Part shown: in pieces, positions 44,030 to 56,369 of the stretch
Numbering within the stretch: the stretch's first letter is position 1
Layout: the number at the start of each line of letters is the position of its first letter
Assembly: GCA_009193005.1 (NCBI GenBank)
Contig: SDWI01000067.1
Location: 289,653-353,652, forward strand
DNA: 64,000 nt
DNA from: Lamellibrachia luymesi
Lineage: Eukaryota; Annelida; Polychaeta; Sabellida; Siboglinidae
Reading direction: 5' to 3'
Translations under genes and position numbers: made by a program
The notes under the pieces: generated by a model
Seen by the model: the letters and a program-made list of their open reading frames with translations, nothing else
Databases searched by the model: none
What the model was told of the DNA's origin: nothing

Positions 44030-47000
44030 AGCAACGACTGACGCACAAGTGAATGCTTTCAACAAAAACAAGCCAAAATGGAAAATAAAGGGAAGAAAAG
44101 ACAGTGTTACTGGAAGAACAACATCTCACAGGCAAACGGAACAGAGATGCTACCGTTGCAATCAGGTGTGTAAACAATGTGGGAAGCGTGGTCACTGTGC
44201 AATGTGTTGTAAGACACAGGGCTCTAAAAAGCCAAAATGGAAGACCAGTGATACCATCAACCCAAAAGTGAAAACCTGTTACAAGGTAACAACAGTTGAC
44301 AACACTGGAAACGAGTCGGGAGTTGTGGACCTCAATGTTGGAGGGGTGGCCATAACCTCAATACTCATCGACTCAGGGGCAACCTGTAACATTATGGACA
44401 AAGCCACATGGGAGATGCTGAAGAAGGATGGTGTAAAATGCGTGTCACGCAGAACAAACAAGAAACTGTTCACATATGGACAAGAGAAACCCACTGAAGT
44501 CCTTGGAACATTTGTGGCAGAGATTGAGTGTGAAAACAATGACAGGAAGTGTGAAGGTGAATTCACTGTCATAAAGGGACCGGTAAAACACTACTCGGAA
44601 GACGTATAGCTGAAAAGCTAGATGTGTTGAGGGTTGAACCCCTCGAACACCCACACATCTACTCTATCACAGAAGAGGAAACTGATGCTGATATACGCCG
44701 GAAGTTCGCAGACGTATTTGCGGGCGTGGGAAAACTCAAGAATTACCAACTGAAGTTACACGTCGACAAAACCGTACAACCAATCGTGCAACCAGTACGT
44801 CGTTTGCCATTCGGTCTACGAGAGAAAGTAGAGAAGAAACTGGATGAGCTACTGGAGAAAGAGATCATCGAAGAAGTATCGAACGCACCAACGACGTTGT
44901 TATCACCTCTTGTAGCATTGCCCAAACCAGATGGCGACATACGCATCTGTGTAGACATGCGTAGAGCCAACAAGGCAACTGTGAGAGAGACATCCTATTC
45001 CAACCATTGAGGAAGTTCTCGAAGACTTAAGAGGGTTGACGGTGTTCAGCAAGCTTGATCTCAAATGGGGATTCCACCAAGTGGAGTTGGCAGAGGGGTC
45101 ACGGGAAATAACGACATTCGTGACACACCGAGGATGGTACAGGTATTTCAGGCTAATGTTTGGCATTGCCTCAGCACCTGAGAACTATCAGAAGATCGTG
45201 AAAGATGTACTGCGAGACTGCAAGGGAGTAGTAAACATAGCAGACGACGTGATCGTACATCAACGAGGCGTCAAGGAACACGACAAGAACTTGTTTGCCT
45301 TGCTGAATGGTCTCAAGGAGTGTGGCTTGACACTGAACGGCAGTAAATGCAAGTTCAAATTAAAGGGGATCACGCCAAGTGAAGAGAAGATAGATGCGAT
45401 CGTAAACACACAAAGCCCAAAGAATGCATCAGAAGTGAGATCATTTCTCGGACTTGTGCAATGTTCTGCCAAGTTCCTGCCAAGGTGGCCGAACCACTAA
45501 GAACCTCACCAGAAAGGATCAGAAGTTCACATGGGGAGAGGACCAAGAAGAAGCATTCCGAGAGGAGCTGAAGAAGCTCGCGACAAGCGCGATGACGCTG
45601 GCATACTTCAAGAATGACTGCAGAACGCGCGTTGTAGCAGGTGCAGGACAAACAGGACTCGGAGCAGTTCTGACACAGCTCAAGGAGGGACAATGGAGAG
45701 TTGTGGCATGCGCGTCCAGGAACCTCACAGCAGTAGAGCGGAGATACTCCCAGACAGAAAGAGGCGTTGGCACTCGTGTGGGCGTGCGAAAGATTTCACC
45801 ATCTGTATGGGCGTGAATTCGAACTGGAGACGGACCACAAACCGCTGGAATGCATCTACAGCAAAGCATCGAAGCCATCGGCGAGGATAGAAAGATGGTT
45901 GCTTCGTCTTCAAGGGTACCAATACAAGGTGATCTACCGGCCAGGGAAGACAAACAATGCTGATGCGCTCTCACGACTAAATCAGACGACACCACCAAGA
46001 CATGAGTGGAGAAGAAATTGAGGTGTTGCGGATGATTGCTGAGGAAAGCACACCAGTTGCTCTCACAGCACGTGACGTAGAAATTGCATCAAAAGAAGAC
46101 GCATAGCTGACCAGTGTGAGACACTACATACAACACAGGAACTGGCATGAGTGCAAGATGCCATACTACACGTGTGTGAAGAATGAACTCTGTGTTCTTG
46201 GGAAGCTGGTGTTACGTGGGACAAGGATTGCATACCACGAAGACTTCGAGATGATGTCCTACACCTTGCTCATGAAGGACACCAAGGGATCGTAAAGATG
46301 AAACAGCGGCTCAGAAGCAAAGTCTGGTGGCCGATAATGGACAATGATGCTGAGAAAATATGCAGATCATGCCATGGATGTCAAGTTGTGTGTCAACTGA
46401 GTCAGCCAGAGCCGATGCAGAGAACTGAACCACCGACAGGACCGTGGCAAGACGTTGCCATAGACATAATGGGACCTTTGCCTATGGGCGAAAATGTGCT
46501 GGTGATAGTTGACTATTATAGTCGATTCTTCGAAGTTGTCATCATGCAGTCGACTACAACCGAGAAAATCTTTGCCAGATATGGGTACTCGCTGAAATCA
46601 GACAACGCCAGTCAGAATTCAAGAGTTTCTTATTGGAACATGGAATCGAACACCATACATCTCCACCTTTGTGGCCACAAGCAAATGGGGAAGTGGAGAG
46701 ACAGAACGGAACACTTCTGAAAGCACTCAAAGTGGCTCATGTGGAAGGAAAGGGATGGAAAGGAGAAGTCATGAAGTTTCTGTTTGCATACAGAACTACA
46801 CCACAAGTCAGTACAGGTGTGACTCCAGCATATCTCATGTTTGGCAGAGAGCTGAAAACAAAGTTGCCAAAACTTCGAAGTGACAAAAACATTCTGGACG
46901 AGAATGTTCGAGACCTTGACTGGAACCACAAACTAACTGCCAAAGTATATGCAGATAGCAGACGTGGAGCCTTGTTAAGTCCAGTGTTACCTGGAGAACA

Positions 47001-47368
47001 AGTTCTACTAAGGAACACAAAGACATCCAGAAAACTGTCGACCAACTTTGAGCACACTCCGTTCACAGTCGAAAAGAAAGAAGGTCAAGAACTGACAGTG
47101 AGATCACCGGACGGTGTTGAGTACAGAAAAAAACAGCTCGTTCGTGAAATCATACACATCCACTGAAGGAACAACTTCATCAATATTGAACCAAAGGTCT
47201 TCTGTGCCTGAATGTGCAGAAACAGGAGGATCGCAGGCAAATACTCCAAGGAATTCACCAAGCATGAGTACTCTGATGAAGACACCAAACTTGGGGTCAC
47301 CGCATCGAACGAGTTCGAAACGTTTGGTGAAGATATCTGTGAAGTACCAGGACTATGTAGTGAAATAA
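44030..47368 (+). pseudogene. Gypsy gag-pol remnant
   Basis: Zinc knuckle CKQCGKRGHCAMCC (about 44163-44206); aspartic protease IDSGAT (44367-44384); RT from about 44690 with RICVDMRRANKA, FSKLDLKWGFHQVEL and NIADDVIVH (near 45240); RNase H with VVAGAG (45631-45648), where the usual catalytic Asp position is Gly; TDHKPLECI (near 45830). Integrase has CRSCHGC (46361-46381), DIMGPLP, KSDNA and ANGEVERQNGTLLKAL. After a frameshift the C-terminus ends VKYQDYVVK at 47368. Frame breaks near 44610, 45000, 45490, 45770, 46090, 46590 and 47150. Confidence 0.85.
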
Positions 47369-47625
47369 AGTATGCACGTCAGATACTAAGGAGAGCCTAA
47401 TGCCCTCAGGTAAAGGCTATGAAAGCTTGGTGGCAAATATGTTTGGATTTAATTATCAAATATGTTTTGGACTTTAAGTTGCCAACATGTGGACTCTAGT
47501 AACTAGCTTGGAAGCTGAAGGCTCAACATTTGCGATTGAATTTGTTAAACTAGCTGTGTAGTACATACTAGTAGTCGAAGTTGTTAAATGCGGGTTAGAA
47601 GTATAAGTTTAAAGGAGGAAGGGAA

Positions 47626-47744
47626 TGTAGTGTTTGAGTAATGCGAGTTGAGACGAGGACGGTGTGTGTTGTGCGCGGTGTACGAAGAATAATAAATGTG
47701 CGTGTTCAGTTAAGTCAGGTGTGTCTGATTACAAAGACATAACA
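47626..47744 (+). repeat. 3' LTR of the truncated gypsy element
   Basis: 119 bp beginning TGTAG and ending AACA, directly after the polypurine tract. It contains an AATAAA (about 47690). No matching 5' LTR is present in the window. Confidence 0.72.
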
Positions 47745-47879
47745 ATATGTGAAGCCAAATTCGACAGAGATCACGTATATGATAGAAACAGGATTTACAT
47801 ACTTGAGAAATATGCTTTCGAAAGTTGAAGTCACTGTCAAAGACAACACCAAGATTACGATCAGTATCTGATGGGAAGC

Positions 47880-48120
47880 ATCACTGCCAAGCAGTTAAAC
47901 TGGAAAATGGCTGATAACCCTATTGCATTTTTATTCAAAGATCAAAGATAAATATAAGAAAAAAAATTTCCCTCTCAGAGTGGAATTCCCTGTCTGAATC
48001 GTACAGGCAAAATCCATAAATTCATTTAAAAACTGGCTGGACAAATTCTGGTCCAATCAGGCAGTTTTATATAACTTTGAAGCACCATGGAACCTGAACT
48101 CTTGAAATATTGTTAGATGA
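47880..48120 (+). mobile_element. LINE 3' end fragment (third family)
   Basis: The + strand reads FPLRVEFPV, then AKSINSFKNWLDKFWSNQAV and LYNFEAPWN, the C-terminal signature of a CR1-like LINE ORF2. It follows the gypsy LTR within 140 bp. Confidence 0.6.
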
Positions 48121-49590
48121 TGACGAACATCTGATCAATGAGGAATCACAAATATAATCAAAATAGTGTCAACTCGAATGATAGACGTTACTTGTGTCAC
48201 CTAAGAGTTGTCACACGTCGCCTATGTCACAAACCGCGGGCGATATGTCTCAAAAAGGAGCGTTATGTCCCCAAAAAAGACGATATGTACTAAATTATTA
48301 TAAACGTCATAGTTGTGATTATAAACTCGTTGTTGTTATCAAATATATGTATATTAAGCTTTCTGGTAATGTATCCCATCTCCCCGTAGTCTCGCTTATC
48401 CGACTCTCGCTCGGCTTCATGAATCCGCCGAGAAGAGAATCTGGCAACATAAGCATGTTTTGACTGTTACTGTCGTCAGGTGGCACCATTGGTATGTGCT
48501 AAAATGATGGTGTCATCAAAGTAATTTGACATATAGCTGCGTTTTCGTGATCTTATGATATTTCTGATCTTTTCTTATTATCTGATATTTTTCTGGAATT
48601 TTTCTGGATAGTTTCACAGTCCTTTTTTAGACAGAATGTATGTCAAATGGAGACGCCAATAAAAGTACACAGACGCGGAGTGACTGTAGACAGAGCTGAT
48701 TTTTGCGTTGAATGTAAGTGACAATCTAAGGTAAGTTTATTACAAAAAGCATCAAAATTGTTCGATAATCATTTAAACACTTATGTGTGGTAAAGCATGC
48801 TATGCAGTTTATAACCATTTTTGAATTTGTTCAATATCTATTATTTGCGAAATTATTAAACTTTTTAGTGTCATAAAAATGGGCATTTTTGTTTATGCTA
48901 GGAATAGAGTTAATTTCTTGTGATCTGGATGTTTGTGGGCTGCACTGCCACTGAATGTAAGGGGAATTGGCATAATGTGTACTAATGAAGATGTTGACCT
49001 TATAATTTGTAAACTCGACATGACCTTGTAATTATCTATTTACCTGACCTACAATGACCATTGACTTATTTATGTTTAAAATGCCCTAATTAAGTAATTA
49101 TGTATGACATGAGATCAGTAAGTTGAGGGAGGAGTGTAAGGTAGAATGTATATACATAATTATTGACTGTAATACCCATTAATGACCTAATTGCGTGCGT
49201 TGATGGTCTATTTATGTTTAATTAAGTATGTATTATGGTGCTATCATGTCAATAGAGGCTGTAATTGTTGACTATAATACTGACCTTACAGTGACCTGAT
49301 TATTTGACCTCCTATTTACATTGATAAAATACCTATTTCAGCCATAGATAATTAGGTAGTGTTCGTAAATGTACTGGGGAAATGGTGTACACATTTGACT
49401 TTACTACAATGTGATATTTTGATGACTGAATTATGTATAATTAAAGATGCCTCCTCAATTCGAATTTTTTGCTTGTCTTATTTCAAATTCATTTTGCAAA
49501 AATTCAAGCCTACCTAGTATCCTCTACGACATGCTAGCTCGTTTGTGCTATTAAACTAAACTATTAAATTACTTGCTTCAACAAGCATTA
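48121..49590. other. No gene recognised over 1.4 kb
   Basis: AT-rich. From 48990 to 49340 'tgacct' recurs ten or so times with 'tatttatgtttaa' repeated at 49068 and 49209, suggesting an old degenerate tandem repeat. No coding motif. Confidence 0.4.
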
Positions 49591-50330
49591 CATCTGCATC
49601 CTCAACTGATTTAGCCTATCGCAAATCCGGTTCATTTGCAAAAACGAAATAGCATAATTATTATTGCAGTGGATACTAGCTTGTTTTTTTTTGCAAAACT
49701 AATTTGAAGGAGGCACCTTTGATGAGGTACCTGTAAGTGACAATCTAAATGCTGAAAAATCACAGTTTTCACCATTGGTGAAATTTCTTAACGTTATCAT
49801 GTGATCGGCGAGAGAGAGGATGGAAATCACACCCATGATCGGCGTTGACTCGTACAGTGTTTACCATTTTGGATATCCACTATTTTTTATTTATTTTATT
49901 ATTATTAAACATTTATAACACGCCATGTATCCGGCTGAAAGACCTGCTCAAAGGTGCTACAATTGTACATATATAAATAAAATACATTAAAATGAGCTAA
50001 AATATATAAAAAGAATAAATTAAATGAGCTAACAGGTTAAGTAAAAAAAAAAAATAAGGTGTTTAAATTAGTTAAATAAATAGGTAGAATAAGTTTGTTT
50101 TTAAACATCATAAAATACATAAATCAAATGTATAGCTAAAATGTCACTGGAATATCACTGCTGCCAAGTGGAAAGTTGCCTGTCGGAACAAATGTGTCTT
50201 TAATAATGTCTTAAACGTGGCAACGGAGTCTGCATTCCTGACTACGTGAGGAGGACATTGTATAGAATCGCACAGCCACTAAGAACGAACGACTAAAGTC
50301 AATTATTTCGATGATTTCAACAAAAATACG
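49591..50330 (-). repeat. Dispersed repeat, copy 2, split by a LINE tail
   Basis: The 33-bp core (49597-49630) is shared with 18091-18123. The segments 49800-49885 and 50285-50330 match the inverse of 18215-18345, which is continuous there. The intervening 400 bp is an inserted LINE end, so the repeat is older. Confidence 0.6.
49886..50285 (-). mobile_element. LINE 3' end inserted in the dispersed repeat
   Basis: Minus strand: protein end RNADSVATFKTLLKTHLFRQ (about 50250-50190), then 3' UTR and an A/T-rich tail with 'aataataataaaataaataa' (49885-49905). 5'-truncated. Confidence 0.65.
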
Positions 50331-51074
50331 CACTTTTTAATTTAACCAACTGTGGATATTACTTCGGTCATTCTCCATAGAATGTATAATTTGAGTCCCA
50401 ATTGCACAAATTTTTATTTTTTATTTCTTTCGTGGCCAACACATCTGAACCAGATGCGAACTCTCCATACTATTCGAGTCCCACGTGGATGACTTTTGGA
50501 TTGAAGACAGGGTATAAAATGAGCAAAATCAGCTTTTTCCTCTTGTCCCAATATTCGGGTCGCTGCATTCGCCGTATCGAAATTCATAAAAAAAGTGTTT
50601 TATGGCGTATTTGTCTTATTGTACATTCTTAGTAACCCAATGATGGTGTCGTGACAGAGTAAATATGACGAGCTTGCACAGATCTCTTTTGTTCTCGAAT
50701 TTCCACCGTGTCCTTGATTTTGATGTCATTCATGTTACTCAACAACAAAGAGCCACTCTCCTCACTAAACAAAGACCGATCTCGTTCAAGCTTTCCCAAT
50801 AGATGGCGCCTCGTGTCAGGAACTACTGCGATAGATTAATTCAGCGAATTGTGTTCCACGTGGTAAGTGTCACCTCATTCATTACGGTTAGGTTAAGTAC
50901 ATGTCATTACTGTTATTCCTCTAATGCAGTTAGACCTGGGAGGACATGTACGACAGATAAGCCGATTAATCTGAGCAGTGTACGTTCAGCTATCACGTCA
51001 TTTTAAGTTGGCCAGAATGGGGATTTTTTTTTCTTTAGAGGTGACTGAAGGTCAAATTGTTATTACTGTTACTG
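50331..51074. other. No gene recognised
   Basis: Non-coding; short ORFs without domains. Confidence 0.4.
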
Positions 51075-51355
51075 TCATATGGCAAGTGGACAAGGAAGCC
51101 ATTGGCTTATCGAGAGTCCAACAATTGTCTTATCTATGTGTAGCCCGCCCTTATTAGATATCTGTCCATTCTGTTTTTAAACATATTCAGACCACTAGCA
51201 TTAACACACTCATTTGGCATTTCGTTCCATTCATTTATCACCCTCTGTGAGAAAAAAATACTTTCTCATGTCCAACCTACACTGCTCCTTAACTAATGCT
51301 GTCCTCCGGTTCTACTGCCTTCTTTAAGTTTGAAGAACATATTCCTATCAACATC
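51075..51355 (-). mobile_element. LINE 3' end (same family as 7018 and 22647)
   Basis: The minus strand reads VFFSQRVINEWNEMPNECVN and ASGLNMFKNRMDRYLIRAGY followed by the shared 3' UTR. It abuts the RTE-like LINE on the opposite strand at about 51360-51400. Confidence 0.7.
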
Positions 51356-51399
51356 CTCATAACATTTCCAACAGGTTCCCAATCGTGCAGAACCACCCA

Positions 51400-52916
51400 G
51401 ACTTGCAGACATCCCGTAGGCAGCAGATGACCTTGAAATCGACCTCGACCATATCACAGAAGGAGGAGTCAGAGAAGCCATTAAAGCCCAGAAGAATGGA
51501 AAAGCACCAGGAAGCGACAGCATCTGCGCAGAAATGCTGAAAGCAGATGAACAATAGACTCCCAGAATTCTGTGCCAGATCTTCCAGAGAATATGGGATG
51601 AAGAAGACACACCAGATGATTAGAAGACAGGCACAATTAACAAGCTACCAAAGAAGGCGACTTGGGGAACTGTAACAACTGGCGGGGCATAACCTTGTTA
51701 TCAACGACATGGAAGATTTTCAGCCGCAAAATCCTGAAGAGAATATCAGCAGCTACTGATACAATCCTCCGCCAGGACAGAAACAAGCCGGGTTCAGGAG
51801 AGGCAAGTCATGCATCGACCACATTTTCACGCTACGGCAGATTTTGGAACAAAGCACAGAATGGAACAATACGATCTACATTGCCTTGATTGACTTTGAA
51901 AATGCCTTTGACAGCCTTCACAGAGAATCCTTGTGGAGAATACTACGTCACTGCGGGATCCCACAGAAGATGGTAAATGTGATCTAGATACTTCATACAG
52001 ACGTTCAGTGTCAAGTCGCCTGTAACAGTCGCATGTCAGACAGCTGTTGAGTAACACAGGGATACATTCTCTCACCATTTTTTTTCACGATTGCCATTGA
52101 CTAGCTATTGACAGAATTCATCAAAATGGAAACAGAGGCATCAGATGGACACTTACCTCAGTCTTGGAAGACCTGGACTATGCAGATGACATTGGACTGC
52201 TGTCTAGCATGCACAAGGACATGCCAGAAGAGATGGACAAACTCACAACAACAGCACCACAGATTGGGTTAAAGCTCGACACAGCAAAAACCAAACTGAC
52301 GAGGAACAACTACAAGACAGATAACCCCATCACCATAAACAACATAAACAACAGTGATACTTTGGAAGATGTTCAGGACTTTGCATACCTGGGAAGCAAA
52401 ATCACAACAGATGGAGACTCTGCAAAAGATGCCATGGCTAGAATCAGAAAGGCAAGCCAGACCTTCGCTATGCTGAAGCCCATCTGGAAATCCAAGCAAC
52501 TGAGATTGGAAACAAAACTGAGACTGTACAATAGTAATATTCTCACTGTACTTCTCTACGGCTCCGAGTGCTGGAAACTGACAGCCAAGCTAGCACACAA
52601 GCTTGAGAACTTCCAAAACAGGTGTCTACGGAATATCCTAGATAAAGAGGAGAAGATGGAGATGGTTTGGACACGTGTGCCGAATGTCACCTGGCGCACT
52701 GCCCAAGACAGCCTTACGCTGGACAGCAGATGGAAAAAGGAGACGTCGTCGCCCAAAAGAAACATGGAGACGAACAGTGGAGAAGGAGATGAAAGAATGC
52801 GGCCTGACATGGAACACCATCATCAAACGGGCTGCAGACCGACAGCAGTGGCGCTCTCTTGTTGATGCCTTATGTGCCACCGAAGAGGACTAAGTAAGTA
52901 ACTAAGTAAGTAATGA
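51400..52916 (+). mobile_element. RTE-like LINE, RT to 3' end
   Basis: + strand: AIKAQKNGKAPGSDSICAEM (near 51480), a frame-broken palm, LEDLDYADDIGLLSSMHKDM (near 52170, intact YADD), FAYLGSKITTDGDSAKDAMA, SKQLRLETKLRLYNSNIL and VLLYGSECWKLT. After a small deletion the conserved C-terminus GKRRRRRPKETWRRTVEKEM (about 52737-52797) runs in another frame to the stop at 52891-52893. The DNA then has a (TAAG)n tail (52892-52915); short tandem tails are typical of RTE elements. The endonuclease is missing. Confidence 0.8.
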
Positions 52917-53096
52917 TTCTTGCAGTCCTATTTTGTCGTTGATATCCAGCCTATAGTGTCGGAGCCAGTGCCCTTCATAAAGAAATGTCATCTAAGCGAG
53001 TTTTAGTATGTGATAGTAAAATGAAGCTTTCGTGTTTTCAACGTGGCCGATAAAATGGGTAAAGTGAGCAAAAAACTCTGCTGCTGAATAACAGCT

Positions 53097-53205
53097 GCAT
53101 ATAGAGCGCGGCGTGATGCATATAGAGCGCGGCGTGATGCATATAGAGCGCGGCGTGATTCATATAGAGCGCAGCGTGATGCATATAGAGCGCGGCGTGA
53201 TGCAG
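53097..53205. repeat. 21-bp minisatellite, five copies
   Basis: Five nearly identical copies of 'gcatatagagcgcggcgtga' plus one base. Divisible by three, so frames stay open; not coding. Confidence 0.93.
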
Positions 53206-53276
53206 ATCCCGAAAGACGCACTCTGCATGTAAAACTAAGAACAGCAAAAACGAACCACATGCTTATTTATTTGCAG

Positions 53277-53345
53277 CCTGTCAACCCTGCTGACGTGGAG
53301 GAAGGGGGCGTCGTCGAAGGGTCAGCCGCGTACAAATATGTTATG
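53277..53345 (+). CDS. Candidate internal exon, 23 codons
   Basis: 'tttatttgcag' precedes and 'GTGAGT' follows a 69-base phase-0 segment encoding PVNPADVEEGGVVEGSAAYK plus YVM. Splice signals are both strong. The protein is not recognised. It could belong with the downstream fragment at 53820. Confidence 0.4.
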
Positions 53346-53819
53346 GTGAGTACATTAGTCGACGTATCATCGAAAACTCCCATGCCGCCTCTACACTTCC
53401 TCCTGTATCGTAATCCTATTTGTTGATGTCAGATGCACGTGGCTTAAAGTAAAAGTGTTGAGATGGCACATCTATAAGGATTACATTGAATACATGCCAT
53501 GGGGGTCCGCGGGGGGGGGGTTAATGGGACACTTGCCCCTGGATCTGGATGTGGAATTTTTTTGGACGTATATTCGTGAGCTCAAAGTATATGCTAACTT
53601 TATTTATTTATTTATTAACTTCTTGTCCCTCCCTGGATGCCTCTGGTGTATGCTACTAAACGTGTGTAAGGTGTTTCCTGCAATGTTTTTTACTTGAAGC
53701 CAGCTCCATAATGAATTCATAAAATCAGATGTGAGTTTGGTATGAAATATATTCTTACAATTCTAAGCATTGTCCCATCAATATCTGACCACGTGAGACG
53801 CGTTTAATATTGCTCGTAG

Positions 53820-54119
53820 GGTGGACCCGTTGCGACCTCGGAAGGTGAAGGAACCGACATCGCAATTGGAAAGTGGTGTGTTGTTGAGTACGAGGGTAAG
53901 CCTTACCCAGACATCATCACGCAGACAGATGAGCAGACGAACAGACTGCATGGGTTGTATCGGGCCCAACAGGTTTTTCTGGCCAGTGATGAGAGACCTC
54001 TGCTGGTACAGCTTTGAGAGGGTGATGTCTATTATTGACGAGCCGAAGTAAGCGACCAAGAATCGGCGACACTTCCAGGTCAACCCAACCATCTGGATGC
54101 TAATGTCAGATGAGTAGAT
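53820..54119 (+). pseudogene. Degenerate fragment of a repeated gene family (KWCVVEYEG / GPNRFFWP motifs)
   Basis: + strand: GEGTDIAIGKWCVVEYEGKP in one frame, then, one base shifted, CIGPNRFFWPVMRDLCWYSF and ERVMSIIDEPK. A TAA follows, with the frame continuing NRRHFQVNPTIWMLMSDE. I have the impression that this motif set recurs in many uncharacterised invertebrate and fish proteins. A 'ctcgtag' at 53813-53819 and 'gtaagc' at 53896 could act as splice sites, but the conserved text reads through the latter. Likely a pseudogene or transposon-captured domain. Confidence 0.5.
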
Positions 54120-55254
54120 GAGATCTTGGCCAGTGAATGTGAATGGGCACTGATCTAGTTACCACGGCTCTGTTGAAATTTATTTTCGTTTTTGAAAGTT
54201 CTGTGGTTTCAGTGATAATAAAATAATTGAGTATGAACAATTGGATTATTTGAATGTTGCAATCAAAATGCTGATTAATTTTTTTTATTACATTCCAGGG
54301 GGCAAGCCCCTGAATAATGTTCTCTTTGTGTGTCTGTGAACTGTTTTATTTACATGTGGTCATTCCTGTTACTATCGAGTCATTCCTGTTACTCTTGTGA
54401 AATGTTAAAAAAATATGGTCGATGTTCTCTCCACCTCTGTCGTGGGTATGAAAGAAACAGTTGGGTTTGTTGGAGTCTAGTAGTTATGCTACCGCGAGCC
54501 TTTTCCAAAGCATATCGCTCAGTCATTGGTGGACCCCAAAACAACAATTTGGCTGTTCTCTTCACGTGTCTGAGCTGTTTCATTGATAATATATCCAGTC
54601 TTGTTTGATGATTGCTGGAAATGGATAAATGCGTAGTCTTTCTGTTGTATTTGTTTCAATAAAATTTCGCGATTTCCCATGGAACTCATTATGCTCACGG
54701 GCGTAACAGGACTGACACCAAAAGCGGTCAAGGGAATTGCATAATTAAACTATAGGAAGGTAGAAAGTGTAGTGAGCACTGCTGATAGTATTTTCTTGTC
54801 GTAGCCAAATATATCAATTATAAAAACTGTTTACCTTTAAGATATTTCTCTAAAGATCCGGTCGGATTTCCTCATCCCATTTTATATGTTCTACAGAGAA
54901 TGACCGACTTAAATAATTCACACACTACATATTAGGACATCAACAAACCGGATTTACGATAGGCTAAGTCAGTTGAGGATGCAGTTTTAAGTGACATGTG
55001 GAGATAGCATATTCATAAAATCTGTAGTGTTTGCTGTATAATTTATAAAGAACACCAATATATTCTTGCATAGGGGAAATTAAAAAAAAAACAATTTATT
55101 ATACATTGTGAGAGCTTTGTAATTTCCTGCATGCAAAATGCAACAATATTTATAGTCCAGTGTCAAACCTGGGTTACAGTACATTACAGGCTCAGTACAT
55201 CAATATTAAGATGTCACGGTGTCATGAAATAATATCTTCACTTCAACATTAAGT
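54120..55254. other. Mostly unrecognised; third copy of 33-bp core
   Basis: At about 54948-54982 the 33-bp core of the dispersed repeat recurs in inverted orientation with two or three changes, without the rest of the repeat. Elsewhere AT-rich DNA and overlapping 60-90-codon frames (54330-54608) with no domain. Confidence 0.4.
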
Positions 55255-55262
55255 AATGTGAG

Positions 55263-56065
55263 TAGAGTTGAAAAAATCATGATTTTTAAAAAATCGGATT
55301 TTTTAAATTTAAATCGGGTTTTTTAAATTTATTTATTAAAAAAAAAATCTGGTATATAGACATTTATATAGATGTTTATATTTATAAACTCTTTCAATTC
55401 AAATCGATTTGGGTATTTGTATTAACATATTGTTGCTTATATAAAGACATTAGGCAATGTCCACAAGGCCTCACCCCCTGTAGTTGCATAATCTGTCTTC
55501 CAAAGGAAAGCATGCTGCGGGTCTGTCTGTGTAGCAGTGCTAATTATTGTTTGATGAGAGGGTGGATTAGCACCTGTCCAGGGCTCTGTGTACTCTATGG
55601 GTCTCCAACCAGACTGCAAACTGGTACAGTATTAAACAATTGTCACCAAGACTGTCTCACTGGAGTCAACATACTGAACTGGTAACAACTAGCACAAGCT
55701 CTAAGTGGACTTTAACTCAGGGCTTCTGACTTGAAAAGATACTTCCTCTTGAAGACAAGTTTGTGTGGCTTCACTACATTCAGAAAGGGAATAGCTCAAA
55801 CATGCACAATGTCATTAAATGTTTGACTATCATGCTATCTGGTGACAATACAACTACACACAAGTGTGCGTACATTGGGCTTTTGTATTAAAAAAACATA
55901 CAAAACTTTGTTGATCTTGATGCTTGTAAACAATTATTTGTGTTAAATTCATATATATCAGCGATTTTAAAAATCGGAAATAAAAAAAAAATCATAAATC
56001 AATGATTTTTTTGGAGTGATTTAAATCAGTGATTTAAATCAAATGATTTAAATCAAACAACCCTG
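55263..56065. mobile_element. hAT-type non-autonomous DNA transposon with 8-bp TSD
   Basis: An exact 8-bp duplication 'aatgtgag' flanks it (55255-55262 and 56066-56073). The left end TAGAGTTG and the inverted right end CAGGGTTG are hAT-like termini. The subterminal regions are rich in 'gatttaaatc' and related A/T palindromes at both ends. No transposase; an 803-bp deletion derivative. Confidence 0.82.
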
Positions 56066-56369
56066 AATGTGAGGTAATGTTTATTTATTGTTCACTGTAG
56101 GCTGATATGAAAACATGAAGAAAGACAACACCCAAAGTAGTGCAGCAGTACAAGAACTAGTCGGCATCAGCCCATCACAAAAGTAACTAAAAGGAAGACC
56201 ATCTAGTACACTACAGCAATATTCACAGTTCACTGTTTCATAAATTCAATGCATGCCAATGTTCACAGGACATTATAGGCTCATTGTTTCAAAGTTCATA
56301 AGTTGTTCACATGACATTGTCGGCTAAGTGTACACATATTCACAGTTCACTGTTTCGTAAGTTGCAAGG

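Larger units (their letters stand above)
44012..47744 (+). mobile_element. Ty3/gypsy retrotransposon, 5'-truncated
   Basis: The element runs from a point inside the right inverted repeat of relic 3 to a 3' LTR. The gag N-terminus and 5' LTR are missing. Pol domains are in the order protease, RT, RNase H, integrase. A polypurine tract ('aaaggaggaagggaa', 47611-47625) lies directly before the LTR. Several frameshifts and stops mean it is dead. Its sequence differs clearly from the Mag-like element at 58.4 kb. Confidence 0.85.

Noticed and set aside
53778..54092. 104-codon minus-strand frame
   Set aside because: The + strand of the same region carries recognisable conserved motifs; the minus frame has none.
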